Origin: Humibacter sp. RRB41
GTDB taxonomy: Bacteria > Actinomycetota > Actinomycetes > Actinomycetales > Microbacteriaceae
NCBI RefSeq assembly: GCF_022761015.1
Contig: NZ_JAKWJQ010000001.1
Coordinates: 744,001-808,000, forward strand
Direction of reading: 5' to 3'
Length of the DNA: 64,000 bases
Part shown: piece after piece, positions 16,251 through 24,335 of the stretch
How positions within the stretch are numbered: the stretch's first letter is position 1
Layout of the letters: the number at the start of each line of letters is the position of its first letter
Program-made: the position numbers and the translations under genes
Notes under the pieces: model-generated
Told to the model about the DNA's origin: nothing
What the model saw: the letters and a program-made list of their open reading frames with translations, nothing else
Database searches by the model: none

Positions 16251-16856
16251 TTATCTCGCGTACGCCCGCAGGAACGCATCGACCGTCGACTCGACGTGCT
16301 CATCGACCGCAGCCTTCGCCGGTGCCGGATCTGCGGGTGAAAGCAGAGCGCGATCCTGCAGAGGGCCGACGAGAGCGTAGGCCAGTTGGGATGCCGCCTC
16401 ATGCGCATCCGGAACGAGGAGCTCGCCCGCGGCATGCATCCGCTCGAGGTGGGCGGTCAGCAGCTCGATCGTCGCGGCCGGACCGCGCCGCCAGTATTCT
16501 CCGACCGGCTTCGGGAACGCGGATGCCTGCGCGATCGCGAGTCTCCGCAGGCTCAGCACCTCGGGGCGCAGCACGCCTGCCACGAGCGCGGTGCCCACCG
16601 CGACGAAGCGCTCGCGCAGGGTCGCATCGCCTTCGAGTCCCGCGGTCGCGTGCTGCAGAATACCTGTCGCTTCCGTCGTGATGGAGTCGAGCAGCGTGAT
16701 CAGCAGCGCATCCTTGTCGGCGAAGTTGCTGTAGACCGTGGCTTTCGAGACGCCGGCGGCCGACGCGATCGCGTCGATGGACGTGGCAGCGAAGCCGTTC
16801 CGCAGGAACAGTTCGCGCGCTGCAGCGAGGATCTCCGCCGACTTCCGCTCGCGCAT
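16251..16856 (-). CDS. TetR/AcrR-family transcriptional regulator
   Basis: A 201-aa repressor. The HTH lies at about 5-50 (SAEILAAARELFLRNGFAATSIDAIASAAGVSKATVYSNFADKDALL), a textbook AcrR-type domain. The C-terminal part (LRRLAIAQASAFPKPVGEYWRRGPAATIELL) resembles the TetR_C_7/AefR-like group. It is divergent from a DUF998 membrane protein with a perfect TetR-type operator between them, so autorepression and control of the neighbour are likely. Confidence 0.92.
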   Translation of the reverse strand: MRERKSAEILAAARELFLRNGFAATSIDAIASAAGVSKATVYSNFADKDALLITLLDSITTEATGILQHATAGLEGDATLRERFVAVGTALVAGVLRPEVLSLRRLAIAQASAFPKPVGEYWRRGPAATIELLTAHLERMHAAGELLVPDAHEAASQLAYALVGPLQDRALLSPADPAPAKAAVDEHVESTVDAFLRAYAR

Positions 16857-16919
16857 GCCACCTCCCAGTTGCTCGAATCGCTTGACCGACCCGCTGTTCG
16901 GAGCCTAACATCAAACGAA

Positions 16920-16934
16920 ACTGAACCGTTCAGT
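16920..16934. promoter_or_regulatory. TetR operator, perfect 7-1-7 palindrome
   Basis: ACTGAAC-C-GTTCAGT lies 64 bp upstream of the TetR start and 20 bp before the DUF998 gene. It matches the common TetR/AcrR operator form (ACTGAACNGTTCAGT). The placement lets one dimer pair control both directions. Confidence 0.75.
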
Positions 16935-16953
16935 ATTGATTGGATGTGATGAC

Positions 16954-17649
16954 ATGTTCTCGTCGCAGGGTTCAGCCGCCGTGCGCTACGACTGCACGCC
17001 AGAGGCGCGCGTCACGAAATCGCTGCTCGGATACGGCGTGATCGCCGGTCCCTTCTACGTCGTCGCATCGGTCGTGCAGGGGTTTCTGACTCCAGGGTTC
17101 GACTTCGCCAGGGACAGTTGGAGCCTGCTCTCGCTCGGCGCGGCCGGCTGGGTGCACGTCGTCGTGTTCATCCTGACCGGGCTGATGGTCATCGCCGCGG
17201 CGATCGGCGTGCACCGTCACATCGCCGAGGGGAAGGGCGCAACGGCCTGGGTCTACCTCGTCGTGTACGGAGTGCTTCTCGTCGCGGCCGGCGTCTTCTT
17301 CCCCGACCGCCCGGGCAACGGATTCACCGTGCACGGCATGCTGCACCTGCTCGTCGGCGGCGTCGGGTTCGTCGCGTTCGCCGTCGCCGCCTTCCTCCTC
17401 GCTAGGCGACTGGCGCGCACGTCGCGAACCTGGGCTGTGCTGAGTGTCGTGGCGGGCATCCTGTTGCTGGTGGGCTTCGTGGCGATCGCTGCCGGTGGCG
17501 GGAACGTCGCGGCGAACGTGGCGTTCACAGTCGTCGTGATCCTGGCCTGGGCGTGGTTCAGCTGGGTGTCGGTGATCTTCTACCGAGAGGCCGCGCTCGA
17601 GGGTCGTATCGAGGTGCCGGTCGCGGCGGCGCCGACGACCACGCGGTAG
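16954..17649 (+). CDS. DUF998 family membrane protein
   Basis: A 231-aa protein with about six hydrophobic helices. It carries the DUF998 pattern: GPFYVVASVVQGFLTPGFDFARDSWSLLSLGAAGWVH near the N-terminus, then a VHGMLHLLVGGVGFVAFAVAAFLLARRL helix and a C-terminal helix with AWFSWVSVIFYREAA. Biochemical function is unknown. The chosen ATG gives a 22-residue hydrophilic head before the first helix; further upstream is operator sequence. It is presumably the regulated target of the divergent TetR repressor. Confidence 0.85.
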   Translation: MFSSQGSAAVRYDCTPEARVTKSLLGYGVIAGPFYVVASVVQGFLTPGFDFARDSWSLLSLGAAGWVHVVVFILTGLMVIAAAIGVHRHIAEGKGATAWVYLVVYGVLLVAAGVFFPDRPGNGFTVHGMLHLLVGGVGFVAFAVAAFLLARRLARTSRTWAVLSVVAGILLLVGFVAIAAGGGNVAANVAFTVVVILAWAWFSWVSVIFYREAALEGRIEVPVAAAPTTTR

Positions 17650-17668
17650 GCGCGGGAGCGCCTGCCGG

Positions 17669-18529
17669 TCAGGGCCTCAGGAACCCACGGATGCCTGCGG
17701 CCAGCACCGCAGCATCCGCATCGTGTTGCTGCCCGGCGAGCTCGTCGAACGCGCCGTGCGCTGCAGCGGCGGCGACCTCCCGTGCCCCGTGCTGCATCAT
17801 CGCCGGGCTCGCGCCGCCGGCGATCGCCAGCACGGGAACCGGAATCGACGCGACGAGTTCGGCGGGAACGATGCTGTCGCCGAGCACGGCGTCGTCGTAG
17901 GCGAGGGTCGGGGCGAGCGCCAGCATCCCTTGCCAGGCCGGGCTCTGCCGCATGCCGGCGAGCGCCTGCTCTGGCATCCCGACCCGGGCGAGAAAGAGGG
18001 AGAGCGCCGTGTCGCGGTCGCCGGATGCCAGTGCGTGCCCGAGCGCATCCGTGTACTCGTGCGCGCCGGCGGCCAGGTCGGCCGGCATGTACGGCGGCTC
18101 GTAGACGACGACCGAGCGCACGCGCTCGTCGAGGTGTGCCGCAGCCCGCAGCGCGAGGGCACCGCCAGAGGAGACGCCGACCAGCGCAGGCGGAGCTGCG
18201 GATCCGGCGGTCTCGCTCACGACATCGACGAGCGCGGCCAGGTCGTCGAGCTCGCGGTCGACGGAGTAGGGGAGCGCATCATCGCTCTGCCCGCGCCCAC
18301 GCCGGTCGTAGATGAGCACGGCGAAATCGTCGTCGAGCTGCGTGCACAGCGGGCGCATCGGGCCGGAGTCGCGGAAGCACATCGCTCCGTCGATCAGGAT
18401 CACGCCAGGTCCGTCACCGTGGATCTCATACGCGATCGCGATGCCGTCGGCGGAGTGCGCCGCGGTGGAGTGGTCGAACCTCGTGAGGCCGGCACCGCCC
18501 TGTTCGGCGGGTGCTTGTTCAGTGGACAT
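17669..18529 (-). CDS. alpha/beta-hydrolase
   Basis: A 286-aa soluble hydrolase. The nucleophile elbow is GVSSG (118-122, Ser120), preceded by the oxyanion-side strand VILIDGAM and a DRRGRGQSD loop, as in many esterases and haloperoxidase-like proteins. The likely catalytic His is in AGQQHDAD near the C-terminus. The start MSTEQAPAEQ overlaps the preceding SRPBCC gene by 11 nt, so it is probably translationally coupled as third gene of the ArsR-SRPBCC-hydrolase operon. Substrate unknown. Confidence 0.88.
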   Translation of the reverse strand: MSTEQAPAEQGGAGLTRFDHSTAAHSADGIAIAYEIHGDGPGVILIDGAMCFRDSGPMRPLCTQLDDDFAVLIYDRRGRGQSDDALPYSVDRELDDLAALVDVVSETAGSAAPPALVGVSSGGALALRAAAHLDERVRSVVVYEPPYMPADLAAGAHEYTDALGHALASGDRDTALSLFLARVGMPEQALAGMRQSPAWQGMLALAPTLAYDDAVLGDSIVPAELVASIPVPVLAIAGGASPAMMQHGAREVAAAAAHGAFDELAGQQHDADAAVLAAGIRGFLRP

Positions 18530-19037
18530 CGTGTGGTTCCCTTCGGTCCGAAACGAGTTCTGCGAGCAGAGGTTCAAGTTGGTCCAGCGCCGCGCCGAAT
18601 CCGGCCGCAACCCCGTTCGCGACCGCGCGATCGCGGTCGAGTGCCGAGACGAAGACGAGCTGCACGTCCATGTGGGTGCCCTGCTCGATCGGCGAGAGCG
18701 AGATGGTGGCGACGGATGCCGGCCGGTCATGCACGACGCCACCGGCGGCATCCGACCCGGTCTCGACGTAGACGATGCGTTCGTCCGGAACGATGTCGCG
18801 ATAGACGGCGCGGCTCCAGTGCTCGGTGCCGTCGGGCGAGAGCAGACGGTAATGCCAGACTCCGCCGACCCTGAAGTCCACGTCGCACTCCACGACGCGG
18901 CAGTTCGGTGGACCCCACCAGCGCATCAAGTGCTCCCGCTCCGACAGCGCTCGGAACACCGTGCGGGGCGCCGCGGTGAACGATCGGTCGAGGCGGATGC
19001 CCGTCGCCGTGCGACTCACGGTCGTCGCGCCGGTCAT
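18519..19037 (-). CDS. SRPBCC/AHSA1-type START-like domain protein
   Basis: A 172-aa ligand-cavity protein of the activator-of-Hsp90-ATPase-1 C-terminal-like group. Typical blocks are DRSFTAAPRTVFRALSEREHLMRWWGPP, CDVDFRVGGVWHYRLLSPDG and the amphipathic C-terminal helix FGAALDQLEPLLAEL. ArsR-AHSA1 gene pairs are common in actinobacteria, but the ligand is not known. It starts with a 4-nt ATGA overlap with the ArsR gene, so it is co-translated. Confidence 0.92.
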   Translation of the reverse strand: MTGATTVSRTATGIRLDRSFTAAPRTVFRALSEREHLMRWWGPPNCRVVECDVDFRVGGVWHYRLLSPDGTEHWSRAVYRDIVPDERIVYVETGSDAAGGVVHDRPASVATISLSPIEQGTHMDVQLVFVSALDRDRAVANGVAAGFGAALDQLEPLLAELVSDRREPHDVH

Positions 19038-19405
19038 CGCGCGGCCTCGTCCGTCTCGAGTTCGGCGAGGTAGTCGTCGAGGCCCTCCAGGTTTCCTGCC
19101 CAGAATCGTTCGTAGCGCCTCGACCACTCGGCGAGGCTCGCGAAGCCGGTCGGCTCGAGGCGGCAGACCCGCCGCTGCGCGTCGCGCTGCCGGAAGACCA
19201 GGCCGGCACGCTCGAGAACCGTGAGGTGCTTCGAGACCGTCGGCGCGCTGAGATGCAGCTCGTCGGCGAGTGCGCCCACGGTGACCTCGTGGTCGTGCAG
19301 CGTCTCCACGATGCGGCGGCGGGTGGGATCGGCGAGCGCGGCGAAGACGGGGCCGATGTCATAGTTGCCTTTAGTAGAAATTACCACGAAAGGAAAATAT
19401 GTCAT
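19034..19405 (-). CDS. ArsR-family transcriptional regulator
   Basis: A 123-aa winged-helix repressor. The core reads VFAALADPTRRRIVETL, VGALADELHLSAPTVSKHLTVLERAGLVFRQRDAQRRVCRL. No metal-binding Cys pair is visible, so it belongs to the non-metal ArsR group usually paired with AHSA1 proteins, as here. The first ATG gives an N-terminus of MTYFPFVVISTKGNYDIG; a GTG six codons later is an alternative, and the AT-rich DNA around it could be the autoregulatory operator. First gene of a three-gene operon. Confidence 0.9.
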   Translation of the reverse strand: MTYFPFVVISTKGNYDIGPVFAALADPTRRRIVETLHDHEVTVGALADELHLSAPTVSKHLTVLERAGLVFRQRDAQRRVCRLEPTGFASLAEWSRRYERFWAGNLEGLDDYLAELETDEAAR

Positions 19406-19428
19406 TGTGCCGGAAGCGTCAAGTGCGA

Positions 19429-19465
19429 CCCTTCGACTCGCTCTACTCGCTCTACTCGCTCAGGG
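19429..19465. repeat. dispersed palindromic repeat (CCCTTCGACTCG...CTCGCTCAGGG type)
   Basis: The element begins CCCTTCGACTCG and ends CTCGCTCAGGG, with an internal duplication of CTCTACTCG. Related copies occur inside lhr (46495-46529 and 49309-49344), and a half copy lies at 14082-14104. Here it lies between the ArsR promoter and the 3' end of the SulP gene and may serve as a transcriptional hairpin. Confidence 0.7.
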
Positions 19466-19492
19466 TTCTGGGCGGCACGCGCTATGGCGGAC

Positions 19493-21139
19493 CTAGCGGA
19501 GCGTGGCGAAGGCATCCGCGACGGTGGCGTGCGAGCGGCCGGATGTCTCCAGCTGCTGGTACCACGGCAGCTTGCCTGCAATGTCGATTGACGGCTGCGG
19601 CATGCACGCCACGTGGAGCGTGATTCCCTTGGCTGACAGCTCCCTGTCCAGGTCTTCGAGTGCGTCGAGCACCGTGATCGAGATGGCGGAGAGGCGTTCG
19701 AGGTTCAGAACGAGTACGCGGATCGGCGGCTGCTGCTGATCGACCAGCGCGAGGATCGCCCGCTCGTTCTCCAGCACGTTGGCGGTGTAGAGCCCCCGCG
19801 CGAGATGGATCGCGAGAGCGTCTCCTCGTCGTTCCTCGATCTCCAAGAGCGGGGTGTTCAGCTCGCGCAGCACGAGCACGAGTGTCGTGACGACGCCCAC
19901 CAGCACGGCGGGAAGCAGGCCGAGCGTGAGCCCGACCCCCGCGGTGACCAGGGCGATCCAGAAGTCGCGGGGGCTGATCCTCGCCAGGCGCACCAGCCCC
20001 TTCACGTCGATCAGGCCGAGAACGGCGACGAAGACGAGCGACGCAAGCGTGGCCTGCGGTAGCAGAGAGAGCACGGGTCCGAGGAAGAGCGCGACGAGGA
20101 TCGCCAGCACCACGGTGGTCGCTTGAGCGAGCTGGGACTTCGCACCGGAGTTCTGGTTGACGGCGCTCTGCGAGAAGCCGCCCGCAGCCGGCAGCGTGTA
20201 GAAGAACGACCCGGCGATGCTCGCGGCCGAGATGGCGAGCAGTTCGCGGTTGCTGTCGATCTGCGGCTCCCTGGACGTGCGGATGCCCCGCGCCACCGCC
20301 ACCGTCTCGAGGAACGCCATCAACGCGATGCCGAGGGCGCCGGGCAGGAGATCGAGCGTGTGCGTGAAGTCCGGCAGGTGCGGGATCGGCAGTCCCTGCG
20401 GCACCTGAGCGATGAGGTCGACGCCGTCGCTACGGATGCCCGAGAAGGCCACCAGCGCAATGCCACCGACGACGATGATCAGCGCCGCTGGAATCGCGGG
20501 TGCGAGTCGCTTGAGCACGACGAGCAGAGCCACCGACACGACGGAGAGGATGACCGTCGGCCAGTTCGCGCCGGGAAGCGCTTCGACCACCGCGATGATC
20601 GAACGGATGAATCCGTGTCCCGTGAAGTTCGTGTCGACGCCGAACAGCTTCGGGAGTTGCCCGACCGCGACAGTGGCACCCACGCCGCACTGCACTCCGA
20701 TGATGGTCGCCTTGCTGATGTTCTCGACCAGGGAGCCGAGCTTCAGCAGCCGCATGACGAGCAGGATCGCGCCGACCAGCAGGGTCAGCGTGATCACCGA
20801 GCCCATGACATCCTTCGAACCCGCCGCCACGCCCACCGTGACCAGGGTCGACGCGGTCAGGGTGGCGATGGTCGACGTCGTCGAGACGCTCATCGCGCGC
20901 GAGCCGCCGAGCAGCACGTAGACGACCATCGGCACGATGCACGTGTAGAGGCCCACCTGCACCGGCAGGTTAGCGATCGTGGCGTACGCCATCGCCTGCG
21001 GAATGACAACAGCGCCTGCGGAGAGCCCGGCGAGTAGATCGTTGCCCAGCCATCGCCTTTGGTAACCAGAGAATCCGGGGAAGAGCCAGGCCGGCATGCG
21101 GAGGCCGGTGACGGCTCGAGCCGAATCGCTCACGATCAT
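19493..21139 (-). CDS. SulP-family anion transporter with STAS domain
   Basis: A 548-aa secondary transporter. Residues ~15-410 form the membrane domain with 10-14 helices; the N-terminal signature GLSAGAVVIPQAMAYATIANLPVQVGLY is characteristic of SulP/SLC26 proteins. A STAS domain follows (about 430-540: VLVLNLERLSAISITVLDALEDLDRELSAKGITLHVA). Family members carry sulfate, bicarbonate or dicarboxylates; the substrate cannot be read here. No carbonic anhydrase or sulfate assimilation genes adjoin. Length is normal. Confidence 0.93.
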   Translation of the reverse strand: MIVSDSARAVTGLRMPAWLFPGFSGYQRRWLGNDLLAGLSAGAVVIPQAMAYATIANLPVQVGLYTCIVPMVVYVLLGGSRAMSVSTTSTIATLTASTLVTVGVAAGSKDVMGSVITLTLLVGAILLVMRLLKLGSLVENISKATIIGVQCGVGATVAVGQLPKLFGVDTNFTGHGFIRSIIAVVEALPGANWPTVILSVVSVALLVVLKRLAPAIPAALIIVVGGIALVAFSGIRSDGVDLIAQVPQGLPIPHLPDFTHTLDLLPGALGIALMAFLETVAVARGIRTSREPQIDSNRELLAISAASIAGSFFYTLPAAGGFSQSAVNQNSGAKSQLAQATTVVLAILVALFLGPVLSLLPQATLASLVFVAVLGLIDVKGLVRLARISPRDFWIALVTAGVGLTLGLLPAVLVGVVTTLVLVLRELNTPLLEIEERRGDALAIHLARGLYTANVLENERAILALVDQQQPPIRVLVLNLERLSAISITVLDALEDLDRELSAKGITLHVACMPQPSIDIAGKLPWYQQLETSGRSHATVADAFATLR

Positions 21140-21238
21140 CCCCTCTCGCGGTGCAGACGGGCATCGGGTGGATGCGCGCCCGTGCGATCATGACCCATGC
21201 TGCAGCCACGACGTGGCAGGCACATCCTCCGCGACGGG

Positions 21239-22228
21239 TTACTTGTACGGGATCCGCACCGGCAGACCGGCCGCGCGATAGGCCGCATCGATCACCGTCA
21301 TCGTGGCGACCGAGTCGGTCGGAGGCGTGAGGTTGGTGTCGTCGCCCGCGACGGCATCCCGGAACGCCTCGAGCTGGAACTCGTAGCTGGGGCGGCGGGA
21401 TGCGTGCTCGACGCGCCTGCCGGCATCCGCGTGCACGACGGCGCGAGCGAAGAACTGGGGGCTGAGCAGGCGACTTGCCGTCAGGTGGCCGCGTGTGCCG
21501 CGCACATCGAGCCGTAGCGAGAGCAGACGCGACGACCACATCGCTACCGTCGTGGCGCCGCTCGACCCGTCGGGGAAGTGCAGAGTCGTACGCAGGTAGC
21601 GGTCGACGGCGGCGTCGCTGTGCACGGTCGCCGTCTTCGCCGCGATGACTTCGGGCTCGAGGCCTGTCGCGGATCGCACCATGTGCACGGCGTAGCAGCC
21701 GAGGTCCATCATCGATCCACCGGCAAGCATGTAGTGCCAGCGGATGTTCCGCCTCGACGGCGGCATCGGAACGCAGAGCGTCGCAGACACCGACTCGACG
21801 ACGCCGAGCTCTCCTGAGCGCACGATGTCGATCACGCGCCGGGCGAACGGGTGATAGCGGTAATGGAAGGCCTCCATCACCACCAGACCGGTCGCGTCCG
21901 CCACCGTTTTAACGGAGCGCGCTTCGTCTGCGTTCGCGGTGAACGGCTTCTCGCAGAGCACGTGCTTGCCGGCCTCGAGTGCCCGCCGCGTGTACTCGCC
22001 GTGCAGCGCGTTGGGCAGCGGAATGTAGACGGCGTCCAGCGACTCGTCGGCCAGCAACTCGTTGTAGCTGCCATACGAGCGCGGGATGCCGTGCCGGTGC
22101 GCATACTCCGCCGCCTTGCTCGCGTCGCGTGCGGCCACCGCTCCGATCGTCACGTCGATCACGTTGCGTGCCGGTGCCACGAGCGATGTCGCGGCGATGT
22201 GCGCCGCGCCAAGGATGCCGATGCGCAT
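21239..22228 (-). CDS. Gfo/Idh/MocA-family oxidoreductase
   Basis: A 329-aa NAD(P)-dependent dehydrogenase. The Rossmann start is MRIGILGAAHIA and the catalytic EKP motif is CEKPFT (Glu93-Lys94-Pro95). VVMEAFHYRYHPF is typical of the trans-dihydrodiol/glucose-fructose oxidoreductase-like subgroup, and GGSMMDLGCYAV is the conserved His/Asp substrate region variant. Substrate is probably a sugar or inositol derivative, or a diol. A longer frame upstream was rejected because the chosen ATG starts exactly at the first beta strand. Monocistronic. Confidence 0.9.
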   Translation of the reverse strand: MRIGILGAAHIAATSLVAPARNVIDVTIGAVAARDASKAAEYAHRHGIPRSYGSYNELLADESLDAVYIPLPNALHGEYTRRALEAGKHVLCEKPFTANADEARSVKTVADATGLVVMEAFHYRYHPFARRVIDIVRSGELGVVESVSATLCVPMPPSRRNIRWHYMLAGGSMMDLGCYAVHMVRSATGLEPEVIAAKTATVHSDAAVDRYLRTTLHFPDGSSGATTVAMWSSRLLSLRLDVRGTRGHLTASRLLSPQFFARAVVHADAGRRVEHASRRPSYEFQLEAFRDAVAGDDTNLTPPTDSVATMTVIDAAYRAAGLPVRIPYK

Positions 22229-22460
22229 GTGGGTGTCCGTCCGTGCGAGATCTCCATCATGCCGCGCGACGGCAGGGCGCCGCACGGCATCCGCACAAGC
22301 GGGAATCCTGGAGGCGAAGTGACCCGAACACCTGGCCGCCAGGATTCCCTATCAACACCACCGGGAACGCGCCTGTAGCCTTCCCTCGAGGCAGTGCTGC
22401 CTCCTGGAAGTACCGGACGTCACATCCGGTGGATGTCACCTCAACCTACCGTATTTATTG

Positions 22461-22478
22461 TCCCCCATTCGAGGGGGA
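22461..22478. terminator. GC hairpin flanked by A/T-rich DNA
   Basis: TCCCCC-ATTCGA-GGGGGA is a perfect 6-bp stem about 12 bp past the stop of the minus-strand hypothetical gene. On that strand it is followed by ACAATAAATA, an A/T-rich but not T-rich tail. It is plausible as a terminator. The rest of the 260-bp gap back to the Gfo/Idh gene shows nothing else I recognise. Confidence 0.4.
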
Positions 22479-22489
22479 TTACAACGATG

Positions 22490-22837
22490 TCAGCGCTCGA
22501 CGAGCGCGCGGGAGCCGCCGTGTGATGCGACCTCCGCACGCTCGTCGCGTTCGAGCCTGATGCGCAGCGACAGAGAACCCGTTCGAACCGCACGAAGCCG
22601 TGGCAGCAGAGCTCGGGCCGTCGAGGCGGCCCGAGCCATCGCCGTGGATGAACTCGGGGCGTTCACCACGACAACGGCAGTGACACTGCGGCCGGAACGG
22701 TCCGTTCGCACGCCCGATACCCCCTTGGAGTCCGTGAGGAGGGGAACGAGCTGACGGCGGAGCATCCGGAATTCGGAAAGCCCGAATCCTTCTGCGATGT
22801 ACTCGATCTCGGCTGCGTAATCAGGCACGAATGCCAT
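22490..22837 (-). CDS. hypothetical protein
   Basis: A 115-aa frame beginning MAFVPDYAAEIEYIAEGFGLSEFRMLRRQLVPLL, with plausible codon use and no membrane segment. The N-terminal half looks helical and the middle (RSVTAVVVVNAP) like a beta strand; the C-terminal third is Arg/Ala-rich. I do not recognise the family. It is isolated between a hairpin and the divergent KOW-like small gene, and could be a spurious frame. Confidence 0.4.
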   Translation of the reverse strand: MAFVPDYAAEIEYIAEGFGLSEFRMLRRQLVPLLTDSKGVSGVRTDRSGRSVTAVVVVNAPSSSTAMARAASTARALLPRLRAVRTGSLSLRIRLERDERAEVASHGGSRALVER

Positions 22838-22989
22838 GGTGCGACGAGTCGTTCGGTGTGCGTTGTGGGCTGCCTATGACCTCTCTCAGACGCAGTGGAC
22901 GACGGAACTCATCATCTGTACAGTCATCACTCGGTTCGTATTCGGGAGCAGCACAGAACCCTCAAGGATTCGCCCCTCACCATGGAGAA

Positions 22990-23241
22990 ATGAGACGGTC
23001 GCGGAGCAAGGTGCCCTTCACCTTGGGGCAAGAGGTCGAGGTGCTCGGCCGCCGCGGCACCGTGATCGCCATCCTCACCGTGCCGTCGTGCATCGTGCGA
23101 TTCCCCGACGGCAAGCGCTACATCGTCAGGCAGAGCGCGCTGCGCTCCCTGACCGAGCACCCGGGTGCGACCGTGCCGACGGCGATCGCTTCCGACCGGC
23201 GTGATCTGGCCGATACCCCGCTGCTGCGCCGCACGGCCTGA
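22990..23241 (+). CDS. small SH3/KOW-like hypothetical protein
   Basis: An 83-aa basic protein. The core VPFTLGQEVEVLGRRGTVIAILTVPSCIVRFPDGKRYIVRQSALRSL has the alternating strands and GxxGxV turn of small SH3/KOW-like barrels that bind nucleic acid or partner proteins. The in-frame ATG at MRRSRSK was chosen because upstream residues look non-coding. No known partner is adjacent. Confidence 0.6.
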   Translation: MRRSRSKVPFTLGQEVEVLGRRGTVIAILTVPSCIVRFPDGKRYIVRQSALRSLTEHPGATVPTAIASDRRDLADTPLLRRTA

Positions 23242-23267
23242 GCGTTCGTCGTGCGGCGCGGTGGTCG

Positions 23268-24182
23268 TCAGTCGTCGTGGAAGATGAGCTGGCCCAGCAC
23301 GTGAGAGCCGAGCGTGGACATCCGCCGGTTGTCGTCGGATGACGTGGCGAGCGCGGTGCCCATGCAGAGCGCCCAGCCGCGGGCGCGCAGCCAGGTGGCG
23401 GCATCCGCGTGCGTGGCGTCGTCGATGAGCGCCCGGAAGACGGCGCGCGACTCGGGCCGGAATGTGAGCCAGGCCGTTGCCAGATCCGTCGCGGGGTCTC
23501 CGGCCGTGAGGTCGCCGAAGTCGATGACGGAGGCGAGGCCCCCGCGCTGATCCAGCAGAAGGTTGCCAGGGTGCAGGTCGCCGTGGATCCAGATCGGCGG
23601 CCCATCCCAGACCGGCGCGTCGAGCGACTCCTGCCAGAGCGCGGCGAGCAACCGGGTGTCGTAGTCGGTGCGCAGCTCGCGAAGTCTCTCTCGCACTGCG
23701 GCGTCGCGTGAACGCAGTGGCACACCGCGCACCGGGTTGAGCGGCACATCCTGATGCACCATGCCATCCGGCGCAGTCGGCGCTGGTCGATGCAACGCCG
23801 TCACGAAGCGGGCGAGCGGCACGGCGAGCTGCGTGCGGTCGTGGGAAGCGACATCCGCGCCGTCGATGCCGTCGACCCAGCGCACCACGCTCCAATGCCA
23901 GCGGAACAGCGGGCTCGGAACGCCGATGCGAACGGGAACGGGCACGGGTACCGGAAGCCAGGGTGCGAGTGAAGGGAGCCAGCGCTGCTCGTGGGCGATG
24001 AGGTGCGCCGCGACATCGCGACGTGGCACTCGCACGGCCAGGTCGGGCCCGAGCCGGTAGATCACGTTGTCCCAGCCGTTGGCGACCAGTTCGAGGTCCC
24101 CGGTCAGATCCGGGTGCTGTTCGGCGAGCAGACTTCGCACGAGTTCGGGATCGACACGGATGTTCGCTGCGGGGGTTTGCAT
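23268..24182 (-). CDS. aminoglycoside phosphotransferase (APH)-family kinase
   Basis: A 304-aa protein with the eukaryotic-kinase-like small-molecule kinase fold. The catalytic loop is HGDLHPGN (His200, Asp202, Asn207) and the metal-binding DFG-like motif is VIDFGD (Asp221). The N-lobe has DNVIYRLGPDLAVRVPRR, where the Val-Arg-Val-Pro strand takes the place of the usual ATP-anchoring Lys strand. Many chromosomal members are not resistance genes and phosphorylate macrolides, homoserine or unknown metabolites. Monocistronic and convergent with the KOW-like gene. Confidence 0.88.
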   Translation of the reverse strand: MQTPAANIRVDPELVRSLLAEQHPDLTGDLELVANGWDNVIYRLGPDLAVRVPRRDVAAHLIAHEQRWLPSLAPWLPVPVPVPVRIGVPSPLFRWHWSVVRWVDGIDGADVASHDRTQLAVPLARFVTALHRPAPTAPDGMVHQDVPLNPVRGVPLRSRDAAVRERLRELRTDYDTRLLAALWQESLDAPVWDGPPIWIHGDLHPGNLLLDQRGGLASVIDFGDLTAGDPATDLATAWLTFRPESRAVFRALIDDATHADAATWLRARGWALCMGTALATSSDDNRRMSTLGSHVLGQLIFHDD

Positions 24183-24335
24183 GGCCTTCCAGGCTAGCAA
24201 CCGCGCATCCACGCGCTGGGCACAGCAGTAATAGGCTGGCGAAACCCGACGCCGAGCACGACACGCTCGACGGCTTCGTCCGGGCGCTCAGTCACGACTG
24301 GAGCGGCCGCCCGAGCAAGAAGAGAAGAGGCAACC

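Noticed and set aside
20123-21037. 304-aa charged frame opposite the SulP gene
   Set aside because: Antisense shadow of membrane-protein codons.
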